This document shows positions 9,459-16,495 of a stretch of 64,000 bases of DNA, piece after piece. The notes below the pieces were generated by a model, which saw only the letters and a list, made by a program, of their open reading frames with translations, had not been told where the DNA came from and did not search any database. This stretch comes from Fictibacillus enclensis (GTDB lineage: Bacteria > Bacillota > Bacilli > Bacillales > Fictibacillaceae): contig NZ_KQ758617.1 of the NCBI RefSeq assembly GCF_001457035.1, positions 1,736,001 through 1,800,000 of the forward strand. The letters are read 5' to 3'. Numbering within the stretch: the stretch's first letter is position 1; each line of letters begins with the position of its first letter. The position numbers and the translations under genes were made by a program.

Positions 9459-9464
9459 AGTATA
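9459..9464 (-). promoter_or_regulatory. candidate -10 element of gudB
   Basis: On the minus strand TATACT lies about 53 bases before the gudB ATG; the matching -35 (TTCTCA, 17-bp spacing) is weak, suggesting help from an activator or another promoter. Confidence 0.4.
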
Positions 9465-9514
9465 CACCTTTGTTTGCTCCATGAGAAGGGAATTTTGAAG
9501 AATGTCCCGAAAAA

Positions 9515-9528
9515 CGTAAGCGCTTACG
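9515..9528. promoter_or_regulatory. cre-like 14-bp perfect palindrome upstream of gudB
   Basis: CGTAAGCGCTTACG is a perfect palindrome whose inner twelve bases fit the CcpA cre consensus; only the outermost pair differs. It lies about 110 bases before gudB and about 60 bases upstream of the candidate -10. In B. subtilis the paralogous rocG is under CcpA control, which makes carbon-catabolite control plausible; the upstream position would fit activation or a different promoter. Confidence 0.5.
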
Positions 9529-9565
9529 GTACTTTTTTCCCATCCGCAAAAAAGTCAGCAATAAA

Positions 9566-9589
9566 GCCCTTCTGTTCCAACAGAAGGGC
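9566..9589 (-). terminator. rho-independent terminator of ddl
   Basis: Perfect 11-bp stem GCCCTTCTGTT / AACAGAAGGGC with a 2-base gap in the arms' centre. It starts 5 bases after the ddl stop and is followed on the minus strand by TTTATT. Confidence 0.85.
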
Positions 9590-9594
9590 AACTT

Positions 9595-10512
9595 TTATTT
9601 TTTTAGTGAAAGCGAAACAAGCTGTTCAATCATTTCAGGGTAAGAAAGACCTGCTTCTTTTGCCGCATCCGGAAATAAGCTTGTAGGTGTCATGCCAGGA
9701 AGAGTATTTACTTCAAGAATAACTGGATCGGTTCCATCTCCCGGAACGATAAAGTCTACACGTGAATAAACCTCGCATCCCAATACTTCATGAGCATCCA
9801 CCGCTTGCTTTTGAAGCAAAGCTGTTGTATCTTCATCGAGACGTGCAGGAACATAATGGACGCTGCCGCCTGCGGCATATTTAGATTCATAATCGTAATA
9901 TTCATTTTTCGGGACAATTTCAACAACAGGAAGAGCTTTGACATCCCCTTTATCTCCCATAACCGCTACGGTTACTTCTTTTCCTGAGATAAATTCTTCA
10001 ATCAGGACGGTCTGATCGTGAAGCATGGCTGTAGAAATTCCCTTCAGCATTTCTTCTTCGTCCTTTGCAATCGTTAACCCAATGGTGGAGCCTTCATGGT
10101 TGGGTTTGACCACCAAAGGAAAACCGAATGGCACATCCAGCTGATCTTCCTTATACAGCTTTTTCTCCAGAACCACTTCTTGAGCGATGCGGATACCGGC
10201 ATTCTTAAAAAACTGCTTGGACCTTGCTTTATCCATTGCAAGAGCAGAGGCTAGAACGCCTGAACCGACATATGGAATTTTCAGCATATCAAGCAAGCTT
10301 TGCAAGCGGCCGTCTTCGCCATAACGCCCGTGCAATCCTATAAAAACAGCATCCACATCAAGATGAATAATGTCATCGAGACGGTCGGGATGAAAGTCAA
10401 CACCAATCACTTCATGTCCTCTGCTTTCAAGAGCATTGATGATTTGTTTGCCGGAGGAGATGGAAACCTCTCGTTCAGCAGATATGCCGCCATATAATAC
10501 TGCAATCTTCAT
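9595..10512 (-). CDS. ddl: D-alanine--D-alanine ligase
   Basis: This 305-residue ATP-grasp ligase joins two D-alanines for peptidoglycan precursor synthesis. The N-terminal GGISAEREVSISSG motif, the central ATP-grasp KPNHEGSTIGLT and the C-terminal VDFIVPGD...ILEVNTLPGMTPTSLFP block with metal ligands are all present. It is of the short DdlB type (about 300 residues), shorter than the roughly 350-residue Ddl of B. subtilis, and it sits between gudB and the MecA paralogue rather than next to murF. Confidence 0.95.
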   Translation of the reverse strand: MKIAVLYGGISAEREVSISSGKQIINALESRGHEVIGVDFHPDRLDDIIHLDVDAVFIGLHGRYGEDGRLQSLLDMLKIPYVGSGVLASALAMDKARSKQFFKNAGIRIAQEVVLEKKLYKEDQLDVPFGFPLVVKPNHEGSTIGLTIAKDEEEMLKGISTAMLHDQTVLIEEFISGKEVTVAVMGDKGDVKALPVVEIVPKNEYYDYESKYAAGGSVHYVPARLDEDTTALLQKQAVDAHEVLGCEVYSRVDFIVPGDGTDPVILEVNTLPGMTPTSLFPDAAKEAGLSYPEMIEQLVSLSLKK

Positions 10513-10652
10513 TGTTAAGAATCACTCCTACCCAAAATATATGTATTATCAGTATATTCCCTGCCACTCCGTATGAGCTTTTCTTTGAGGAAATCCAATC
10601 TATCATACCACGTTTAGTGCTTGATGTAATAGCAAACACCGCCTTTTGAACT

Positions 10653-10677
10653 AAAAAAACTCCCGTTTGGACGGGAG
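10653..10677 (-). terminator. terminator of the MecA paralogue
   Basis: Stem CTCCCGT / ACGGGAG with a TTGG loop, followed on the minus strand by seven T residues. It begins one base after the stop codon of the upstream gene. Confidence 0.85.
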
Positions 10678-10678
10678 C

Positions 10679-11269
10679 TTAATTAAAATACTTATTAATT
10701 TGCGAAATCGCATGACTGTCCATCAGTGCTTTTCCGTATTCGATCACCCTGTGGCTCGTAATCGTAGATGAACTGCCAAACTCGGCCATCAGCGCAATCA
10801 AAGTATCCAATTCGATTTCTGTAAGGTCATGTTCTTCAAATTTCAAGTAAAAACAATTTTCGAACGAGTAGAGAACGCCAGCATCCAAATTTAAAGGTTT
10901 CAGGCGTTGTGCTAGTGCAATCACATCTTCAAAGGAAGAAAACTCATAGAAGATTTCGTCACTTTCATCAAGTGTAACCTGCATTTCAATATAGTCATCA
11001 TCGTATTCATCTTCAAGTTCATACTCGTTATGCCCTTTTGTCACAATGACCACCATTCCTTGCGCCGGTAAAGCAAAAACTTCAACAGCGATCGGTCCGT
11101 CTGCTTTAAACCCTACTTCATCGTCTGCTTCGGTCATCATGTCTCGGAATAATTGGTGAACTTTTGGAATGTCCTGCCATATCTCATCTTTGGATATTCC
11201 GCGTTCCTTTAAATCATCAAACGTTAGGAAGATTTTGATCTTGTTATAAGTTAATCGCTCTACCCGCAT
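10679..11269 (-). CDS. mecB: MecA-family adaptor protein (YpbH/MecB)
   Basis: This 196-residue protein is homologous to MecA, the adaptor that delivers substrates to ClpC-ClpP. It has the N-terminal substrate-binding part (MRVERLTYNKIKIFLTFDDL), an acidic linker and the C-terminal ClpC-binding domain (about residues 105-196). B. subtilis carries two such proteins, MecA and YpbH; synteny with gudB-ypdA and the ypb genes places this one as YpbH. The ATG is followed by the family-typical N-terminus. Which ClpC substrates it handles cannot be read from sequence. Confidence 0.88.
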   Translation of the reverse strand: MRVERLTYNKIKIFLTFDDLKERGISKDEIWQDIPKVHQLFRDMMTEADDEVGFKADGPIAVEVFALPAQGMVVIVTKGHNEYELEDEYDDDYIEMQVTLDESDEIFYEFSSFEDVIALAQRLKPLNLDAGVLYSFENCFYLKFEEHDLTEIELDTLIALMAEFGSSSTITSHRVIEYGKALMDSHAISQINKYFN

Positions 11270-11351
11270 TTCTGGTCCCCCTTACATTCGATTCCGCATC
11301 TCTTTACTTACACTATATGAGTGAGAAGGCAGTTGGTGATTAATGATCCTC

Positions 11352-12296
11352 TCACTTCTGTGACCAAAGAGGCGGTCGTTTTTCTTCTTTTAATTTTTGG
11401 TGAATCCATTGATCCCATTCCGTTTTGGTGTTCCCTATTATAATGTCTTTAAATTTGGTTTTTATATCATTGGATAAATATTCAAGTCCCAGGCCTCCCA
11501 AGCCAATTTGGAGGGAGGGATGGTGATATGCCGCCTGCTCTATCCATTCAACTGTTGACAGCAAATGCTCTTCGATGGTGCAGGAAACAAATAGCAATTT
11601 AGGATCAACCTCCCGGATGACAGTATCGAGATCTTCAGGAGGGATGCCTTCACCGAGGTAAATCACCTCAAATCCTTTTTGCCGCAGGTAAAGTGTAAAA
11701 ATCAAAAGGCCCAGTTCGTGAGTCTCTTTTAGTCCGCATACTGCTATCACCCTTGGAAGATAGCTGTCCACAGGAAGATGAAACATAATATTACCAATCT
11801 TCCCTTTTAAAAAGCTGGAGGCATAGTGCTCATGGGCCACCGTTATTTTTTGGTTTTCCCACATGTCACCTACCTTAACAAGCAATGAACCCAGAATGTC
11901 GATGGTCACTTTTTCGAGAGTAAAAAGGCTGAAAGCCCTGTCCATCACTTCCTTGGCTTTGCGCTCATTGAATGACATCAGAGCGGAAAGAAGCTCGTCC
12001 GACAGCTGCATTGCTACATCCTTCTGCCCACTGCTTTCCACAACAATCTGTGATATTTTATTCCCATGGTGTTCCAGCAGGTCGACTGCCTGGCTTATTG
12101 TAAAACCATGTTTAATTTTATTCATAAGCCATTTGATAATATAGATATGTTCATCAGTATAAAGCCGGTGACCCGCTTCGTTTCTCTTGGGCTCAATGAT
12201 CGAATATCTCCGCTCCCATGCACGAAGTGTTCCTGCCTGGATGCCAAGCATTTTAGACACGGCTTTTATATTGTATTTTCCTTCCGGTGATGCCAT
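11352..12296 (-). CDS. MerR-type regulator with B12-binding domain, CarH/LitR photoreceptor family
   Basis: This 314-residue protein has an N-terminal MerR winged helix (NIKAVSKMLGIQAGTLRAWERRY, residues 9-31 region), a four-helix cap domain and a C-terminal cobalamin-binding Rossmann domain. In the cap, Trp146 is followed after nine residues by Glu156-His157, the W-x9-EH signature of CarH. In the cobalamin domain Glu191-Thr192-His193 with Gly196 supplies the lower axial His ligand. CarH/LitR proteins bind adenosylcobalamin, repress as dark tetramers and release DNA when light breaks the cobalt-carbon bond. The ATG at 12296 has GGAGG 8 bases upstream; a TTG five codons earlier overlaps that site. 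No carotenoid or photolyase genes are adjacent, so the targets are unknown. Confidence 0.85.
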   Translation of the reverse strand: MASPEGKYNIKAVSKMLGIQAGTLRAWERRYSIIEPKRNEAGHRLYTDEHIYIIKWLMNKIKHGFTISQAVDLLEHHGNKISQIVVESSGQKDVAMQLSDELLSALMSFNERKAKEVMDRAFSLFTLEKVTIDILGSLLVKVGDMWENQKITVAHEHYASSFLKGKIGNIMFHLPVDSYLPRVIAVCGLKETHELGLLIFTLYLRQKGFEVIYLGEGIPPEDLDTVIREVDPKLLFVSCTIEEHLLSTVEWIEQAAYHHPSLQIGLGGLGLEYLSNDIKTKFKDIIIGNTKTEWDQWIHQKLKEEKRPPLWSQK

Positions 12297-12317
12297 TTCT
12301 ATATCCTCCAATAGCTG

Positions 12318-12335
12318 ATTATACCTATTAGTATA
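12318..12335 (-). promoter_or_regulatory. promoter -10 and inverted repeat before the CarH-like gene
   Basis: The 16-bp inverted repeat TATAC-N6-GTATA (12320-12335) overlaps a TATAAT -10 hexamer on the minus strand (12318-12323). No good -35 precedes it. The position would allow autoregulation by the MerR-type protein; this is inference. Confidence 0.4.
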
Positions 12336-12482
12336 GCGGACAGATTTACTGGTGTAAAATTTCAGGAATCCGGAGAAAAACCAATTTTTACTGAATACTC
12401 TTTTTTTATTTGGAGATTTTATTTTTCATTCCCCTAATATGCTGTTTGGTAAAACACATTTTAACTGAAAATTGCTAAAAAG

Positions 12483-12506
12483 GACAGCCCTAAATTAAGG
12501 GCCGTC
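12483..12506 (-). terminator. terminator of the CBS-domain gene
   Basis: Arms GACAGCCCT / AGGGCCGTC (one wobble on the minus-strand RNA) around AAATTA, followed by TTTTTAGC on the minus strand. It starts directly after the gene's stop codon. Confidence 0.8.
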
Positions 12507-13139
12507 TCAATCTTCATGTATGCTTAAAATCCTGAATCCGGACTGGCTGAGCTTTTCCGTAAATTTATTAAGGTTAGGGGTTTTTTCTACCTTCATCACC
12601 ATCCTTCTGACCAATTTATCCGTCTCATCAAAAGTGGTTAACGAAATAATGTTTTCATGAAATTGTTTTGTAATTTCAGACAGTCTCGCAATCCTTCCTT
12701 CCGCTTCCAAAGAGGCAAAGGCGATTCGCACTCCAGGCATTTTCATGCCAAACGCGCTTTGAAACTGTTCAAGCACATCATACCTTGTGATAATGCCAAG
12801 GAGCACATTATGTTTATCCGCTACCGCAACGATTGGCATGTCGTTGACCATAAGAAGCGTTTGTTCAAACATTTCATCCTCAGACACAGCCTGGTTTTTG
12901 TACCTTGAAATTTCCCCGGCTTTTGTTTTCAGCAAAAATTGCTCTTTTGACAAAGAGCTTATGAAGCAGGACTCATAGATGAAGTGGCGTGTGATGATTC
13001 CCTGATAGCGTTTTTCCTCAACAACCGGTATGCCATCCAGGTCATGTTTTTCCATCAAATCCAATGCCTCCTGGACTGATGCATTCTTTTGGATAAAATG
13101 TGTTTTCCTCAATGGAACCATATGACTTTTCACAAACAT
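12507..13139 (-). CDS. CBS-pair protein with C-terminal ACT-like region
   Basis: This 210-residue cytoplasmic protein has two CBS motifs (about residues 7-60 and 75-130; DLDGIPVVEEKRYQGIITRH and MPIVAVADKHNVLLGIITRYD) and a C-terminal beta-alpha-beta region (about 140-210). CBS pairs sense adenosyl ligands; related stand-alone proteins in Firmicutes include the cyclic-di-AMP binders CbpA and DarB and the AcuB-type CBS-ACT proteins. Which of these applies cannot be decided. GGGGAGG precedes the ATG, and a perfect 9-bp inverted repeat lies just before that ribosome site. Confidence 0.72.
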   Translation of the reverse strand: MFVKSHMVPLRKTHFIQKNASVQEALDLMEKHDLDGIPVVEEKRYQGIITRHFIYESCFISSLSKEQFLLKTKAGEISRYKNQAVSEDEMFEQTLLMVNDMPIVAVADKHNVLLGIITRYDVLEQFQSAFGMKMPGVRIAFASLEAEGRIARLSEITKQFHENIISLTTFDETDKLVRRMVMKVEKTPNLNKFTEKLSQSGFRILSIHED

Positions 13140-13159
13140 ACCCTATTTTTCCTCCCCAA

Positions 13160-13191
13160 CATGTAAATTTTCCCGTCTCACTATTTACATG
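13160..13191. repeat. perfect 9-bp inverted repeat in the leader of the CBS gene
   Basis: CATGTAAAT and ATTTACATG are separated by 14 bases and lie about 20 bases before the CBS gene start, next to its ribosome-binding site. No T-run follows, so this is not a terminator. It could be a protein operator (two ATGTAAA half-sites about 23 bp apart) or an RNA hairpin close to the ribosome site. Confidence 0.55.
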
Positions 13192-13314
13192 AGCAGGGCC
13201 ATCTTTATTAAAATTATGAGAATATTTAAAAATCTCTTATTGTAAATCCTGTAAAATTGACTTATCATTAAAATTACAAACCGATAAATTTCAAATAGAT
13301 TGGAGAGGAACAGC

Positions 13315-13533
13315 ATGACTTTATTAAAAATCAAGACAAAATCTCTCGTGTTAAATAAAGATCTTGAATATAACGAAAAACTGGGTCTTCCCGTTGAAGT
13401 TTATTGCCCTCTGGCCCATCAAACCATTGCTTTCGGAAGGATTGAAACGCTGGATGACCATTTTGTCGTGATCAATTCGGAAAAACATGCAATTGCCGAT
13501 TATTTCTTCTTTGGCTGCCCATGTGCCGTCTAA
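13315..13533 (+). CDS. orphan 72-residue protein ending in Cys-Pro-Cys
   Basis: A small plus-strand gene among minus-strand neighbours. GGAGAGGAA lies 5-6 bases before the ATG at 13315, which is preferred over an upstream in-frame ATG at 13300. The protein begins MTLLKIKTKSLVLNK, has a central LPVEVYCPLAHQTIAFG and ends FFFGCPCAV; the C-terminal CxC could bind metal or a thiol. No transmembrane segment and no recognised family. It lies divergent to the CBS gene and convergent with ypbF. Confidence 0.6.
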   Translation: MTLLKIKTKSLVLNKDLEYNEKLGLPVEVYCPLAHQTIAFGRIETLDDHFVVINSEKHAIADYFFFGCPCAV

Positions 13534-13537
13534 CCTT

Positions 13538-13990
13538 TCATTTGTGATACAGATTAATGTTGTATTCTGATTTTATAAACTCCATGACCTGGTGCCTGTT
13601 ATTCCACATGTCAGGTCTTGGCCATAAATCGTCGCCACGCTCTACGATCTCTTTCCGTATGCTTTCAAACTCTTCATCCGCTTTTGAACATTTCTTTTTC
13701 ATCCGTTTCCACTGAACCCCTGCCAGCAAAAAGTAAACAAAAATAAACCAAACCATCTGGTCACCTGCCAGGGATGCCACTGCCGCCCGCACACTTTCTG
13801 CCTCATTCCACTTAAATCCATACAAATAAATCAAGCTTAAGCACCCCATGAGTGAACTGTAAAAGGCCCACCATTTCATCTGCTTGTCAAGCTGGTCTTT
13901 TCGTTCCTTTTTTTCGATTAACGTTTGGAGAACCACTTTGCAAATGTCCGAAATATAAGGCTCGACCTTCCAATTGTTCAATGCATTCAT
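13538..13990 (-). CDS. ypbF: membrane protein YpbF (DUF2663)
   Basis: This 150-residue protein has two hydrophobic segments (about residues 41-61 and 77-95) and a basic, charged C-terminus ending with the WPRPDMWNNRHQVM region. Size, topology and location upstream of the ypbE/ypbD position match YpbF, of unknown function. The ATG at 13990 follows GGAGGGGGC at 7 bases; a 7-codon extension lacks a site. The stop lies 4 bases from the stop of the convergent orphan gene. Confidence 0.75.
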   Translation of the reverse strand: MNALNNWKVEPYISDICKVVLQTLIEKKERKDQLDKQMKWWAFYSSLMGCLSLIYLYGFKWNEAESVRAAVASLAGDQMVWFIFVYFLLAGVQWKRMKKKCSKADEEFESIRKEIVERGDDLWPRPDMWNNRHQVMEFIKSEYNINLYHK

Positions 13991-14065
13991 ATAAGCCCCC
14001 TCCTGCTTCAAATTATGCTTCTGCCAATTAAATCATTCCGAATGGGCTTCCTGTTTTTGTTCATG

Positions 14066-14098
14066 AAAAAAAGCTGACGGCAGTTATGCCGTCAGCTT
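14066..14098 (-). terminator. terminator at the end of the ypbE-position gene
   Basis: Perfect 12-bp stem AAGCTGACGGCA / TGCCGTCAGCTT with GTTA loop, followed by TTTTTC on the minus strand. The stem base uses two bases of the TAA stop codon of the gene. Confidence 0.9.
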
Positions 14099-14393
14099 AA
14101 TTATGAGATTCGATCTGCACTTTTTGAACATCATCTTTACCGTTAATCGGATTCATGACTTTCGGAAACCAGAGATTATAAGTAAGAATAAAAACAACAA
14201 GCAGCATAAATGCCAGAAGGAGGCTCCGGGTTAGCGGCAGCCGTTTTTTCTTTTCCGGAGTTGAAGGCGCAGGGGGTGTCTTTTCTCCGGCTTGTGTCCC
14301 GTTGATCCTTTTCGCTTTTCTTTGATGAAATTCTTTTCTCGAAGGCAGTGGACGATCCTGAATCAGTCCGGTCTCCTCACTCACGTTCTTCAA
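14097..14393 (-). CDS. short single-pass membrane protein at the ypbE position
   Basis: This 98-residue protein has a basic, Pro-rich cytoplasmic N-terminal half, one transmembrane segment (about residues 55-77, LTRSLLLAFMLLVVFILTYN) and a short outer tail. In B. subtilis ypbE occupies this place and encodes a longer membrane protein with a C-terminal LysM domain; here no LysM is present. A TTG start at 14393 is chosen because GGAGG lies 8 bases before it. It overlaps the end of the protease gene by 17 bases, so translation is likely coupled. Confidence 0.62.
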   Translation of the reverse strand: MKNVSEETGLIQDRPLPSRKEFHQRKAKRINGTQAGEKTPPAPSTPEKKKRLPLTRSLLLAFMLLVVFILTYNLWFPKVMNPINGKDDVQKVQIESHN

Positions 14394-15006
14394 AAAAACC
14401 ACCTCCGTTTCCAGCCCGATTGTTTCGGGAAATCAGCCAGCCTTTAGAGATAAGAAGGCCAAGCAGGAAATCAATAAAAAAATGTGCAGTCATGGGTATA
14501 ACTAAATTGTTGGTTTTTTCATATAAGTATCCGAGCAGAAAACTTAATAGAACCGCTGCTATGAATAGAACTGGCTTTTTTATATATCGTACATGGAGTA
14601 CAGCAAATAGTAAACTCGTTAGGCTCAAACCCAATAGAGGCTGAATGGCACCGCGGAACAGCCACTCTTCGGAAAACGAGATCACAGCCGTCAAAAAGGC
14701 AATATGCCAAATCGGGACCTTTCTGAAAATCCGTTCATTGATGCCGCCATCATCGAGCATTCTTTCGGGTAAAATCAAATGAAGCAGCAGATTGACCAGC
14801 ACCACCAGAAGAGCTGTCCCCAGACCGAGTACAAGTACAGGAAACACTCCCCACCTGAACCTCTCCAGATGAAACCCGGTAAACAGCATAATCAATGTTC
14901 CCGCAGCCAGAAAAACTCCCTGGGACACATATATATTAAGTCGCAGCTCCTTGTCGCTCATTTGCCGGATCAGCGCAGATTGATCCCACTTCTTCATGAA
15001 CACCAT
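14377..15006 (-). CDS. ypbD: CPBP (CAAX-type) intramembrane metalloprotease YpbD
   Basis: This 209-residue polytopic membrane protein belongs to the CPBP/Abi family. The three catalytic motifs are in order: EEWLFRG (EExxxR, near residue 112), the FAVLH segment (near 137) and HFFIDFLLG (near 178). The family includes Rce1-like proteases and bacteriocin-immunity proteins; the substrate of YpbD is unknown. AGGAAAG lies before the ATG at 15006; a second ATG at 14997 is possible. The gene overlaps the 3' end of recQ by about 70 bases. Confidence 0.85.
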   Translation of the reverse strand: MVFMKKWDQSALIRQMSDKELRLNIYVSQGVFLAAGTLIMLFTGFHLERFRWGVFPVLVLGLGTALLVVLVNLLLHLILPERMLDDGGINERIFRKVPIWHIAFLTAVISFSEEWLFRGAIQPLLGLSLTSLLFAVLHVRYIKKPVLFIAAVLLSFLLGYLYEKTNNLVIPMTAHFFIDFLLGLLISKGWLISRNNRAGNGGGFFEERE

Positions 15007-16495
15007 CGCTTTCCTGATTAAAAATATATCGAAGCTCCTTTTGCCAGCTCATATGCTCTTCAAAAGAACGTTCCTTTTCTTCTTTTCTATAAAAAAGACC
15101 GAGGTCCAAATGGCAAAAACTGCAGCAATTTCTTTTCATGCTTTGGCTGGTTTCACTAAAGATATCCCCGATTTTTTTCCGTTTGCAGAAATCACCTTTC
15201 GTCCATTCTACCATTTCATTCAGTTTTTTGCGCTTGTGCGCTTTTCTGTGTTGAATTTTTGATAAAATGCGATCTCTTGCCGTTTCTGGCAAGAGCTGTC
15301 TGGTTCTGGAAAAATAACCTTCCTCCTCAAATTGGTAAAACATAAATCTTCTCGCGCTCTCCCCCATTTCCATGCGTTCGAGCATCTCTAAAAATTGAAG
15401 AGGGTCACCGGCAGGCCACGAAGCGCAATGAAGGACTTGGGTTTCGTTTGGATACTCATGATCAATGAACATTTCCGGAAGTTCAGTATCCCCGCAGCTG
15501 TACAAAAGCACAGCAAGGCTGGGCTTACCATCCCTTCCGGCCCGTCCGATTTCCTGTACATACGATTCAATATTGGCTGGCATATGAAAATGAATGACGT
15601 AACGGATATTCGGTTTATTGATGCCCATTCCAAAGGCGTTCGTGCAGCAAATCAGATCCAGCTCATCATTTAGAAACTGTTTTTGAATCAACAGCCGGTC
15701 TTCATTTTCAAGGCCTCCATGATAGGCAGCCACCCTGCTCTTGCCATGCGCACGAAGCATTTCTGCGAGTTGTTCTGCCCATGACCGGGTTGAAGCATAT
15801 AAAAGTCCGGGTCCTTCCAGGGTAGAAGCGAGCTCCAGTGCCCGGTTCAGCTTGTCCATATGAACCGGGTGCTGTTCGGTGGCGAGTGCAATATTTGGAC
15901 GGTCTACACTGTACACATGCTCTATGCATGAAGGAATTCCAAGCTTGTCACAAATGTCCCTCCTGACTTCGGGTGTTGCTGTTGCCGTCAATGCCAGACA
16001 TGGGGGTTGGCCCAGTTGTGACCGTATGGAAGAAAGTTTAAGATAGCTGGTGCGGAATTCGTGTCCCCACTGGGAAATGCAATGGGCTTCGTCTACTACA
16101 AAAAGAGAGATCGATAGTTTTTTTAACTCTCTGATCATATATTCATTTTGCAGGATCTCTGGGGATACATAAATAAACTTGTAATAGTAAAGGTTCCGCA
16201 TAACCCTTCTTTTTTCTTGAAAATCCATAAAGCTGTTCAGGGCTACCGCTCTTTTCTCTCCCGACCGCTTCAGTTGTTCCACCTGGTCTTCCATCAGCGA
16301 TAATAATGGTGATACTATGAGCACCGCTCCTGAAAAAACATATCCGGGTAGTTGGTAGCACAGAGATTTCCCTGTTCCTGTCGGCATCATTGCCAATACA
16401 TCTCGTTTGCACAGAATATCCTCAATGACTTCAAGCTGGCCGGCACGAAATTCACGATAGCCAAAACGTTCATATAACAGGGTTTGAAGTTCCAA
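14936..16495 (-). CDS. recQ: RecQ-family ATP-dependent DNA helicase (RecS-like)
   Basis: This 519-residue 3'-5' DNA helicase acts in recombination and fork repair. Walker A MPTGTGKS is at residues 37-44, the DEAHCISQWGHEFR block near 135, motif V/VI EIGRAGRDGKPS near 318, and a Cys-rich Zn-binding region near 468-475 (CCSFCHLDLG). It lacks a C-terminal HRDC domain and is shorter than typical RecQ (about 590-610), matching RecS of B. subtilis. The TTG start with GGGAG 6 bases upstream overlaps the end of ypbB by 26 bases. Confidence 0.92.
   Translation of the reverse strand: MELQTLLYERFGYREFRAGQLEVIEDILCKRDVLAMMPTGTGKSLCYQLPGYVFSGAVLIVSPLLSLMEDQVEQLKRSGEKRAVALNSFMDFQEKRRVMRNLYYYKFIYVSPEILQNEYMIRELKKLSISLFVVDEAHCISQWGHEFRTSYLKLSSIRSQLGQPPCLALTATATPEVRRDICDKLGIPSCIEHVYSVDRPNIALATEQHPVHMDKLNRALELASTLEGPGLLYASTRSWAEQLAEMLRAHGKSRVAAYHGGLENEDRLLIQKQFLNDELDLICCTNAFGMGINKPNIRYVIHFHMPANIESYVQEIGRAGRDGKPSLAVLLYSCGDTELPEMFIDHEYPNETQVLHCASWPAGDPLQFLEMLERMEMGESARRFMFYQFEEEGYFSRTRQLLPETARDRILSKIQHRKAHKRKKLNEMVEWTKGDFCKRKKIGDIFSETSQSMKRNCCSFCHLDLGLFYRKEEKERSFEEHMSWQKELRYIFNQESDGVHEEVGSICADPANERQGAAT

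Noticed and set aside
16143-16412. Overlapping minus-strand frame within recQ
   Set aside because: An alternative frame of the helicase gene without its own start signals.
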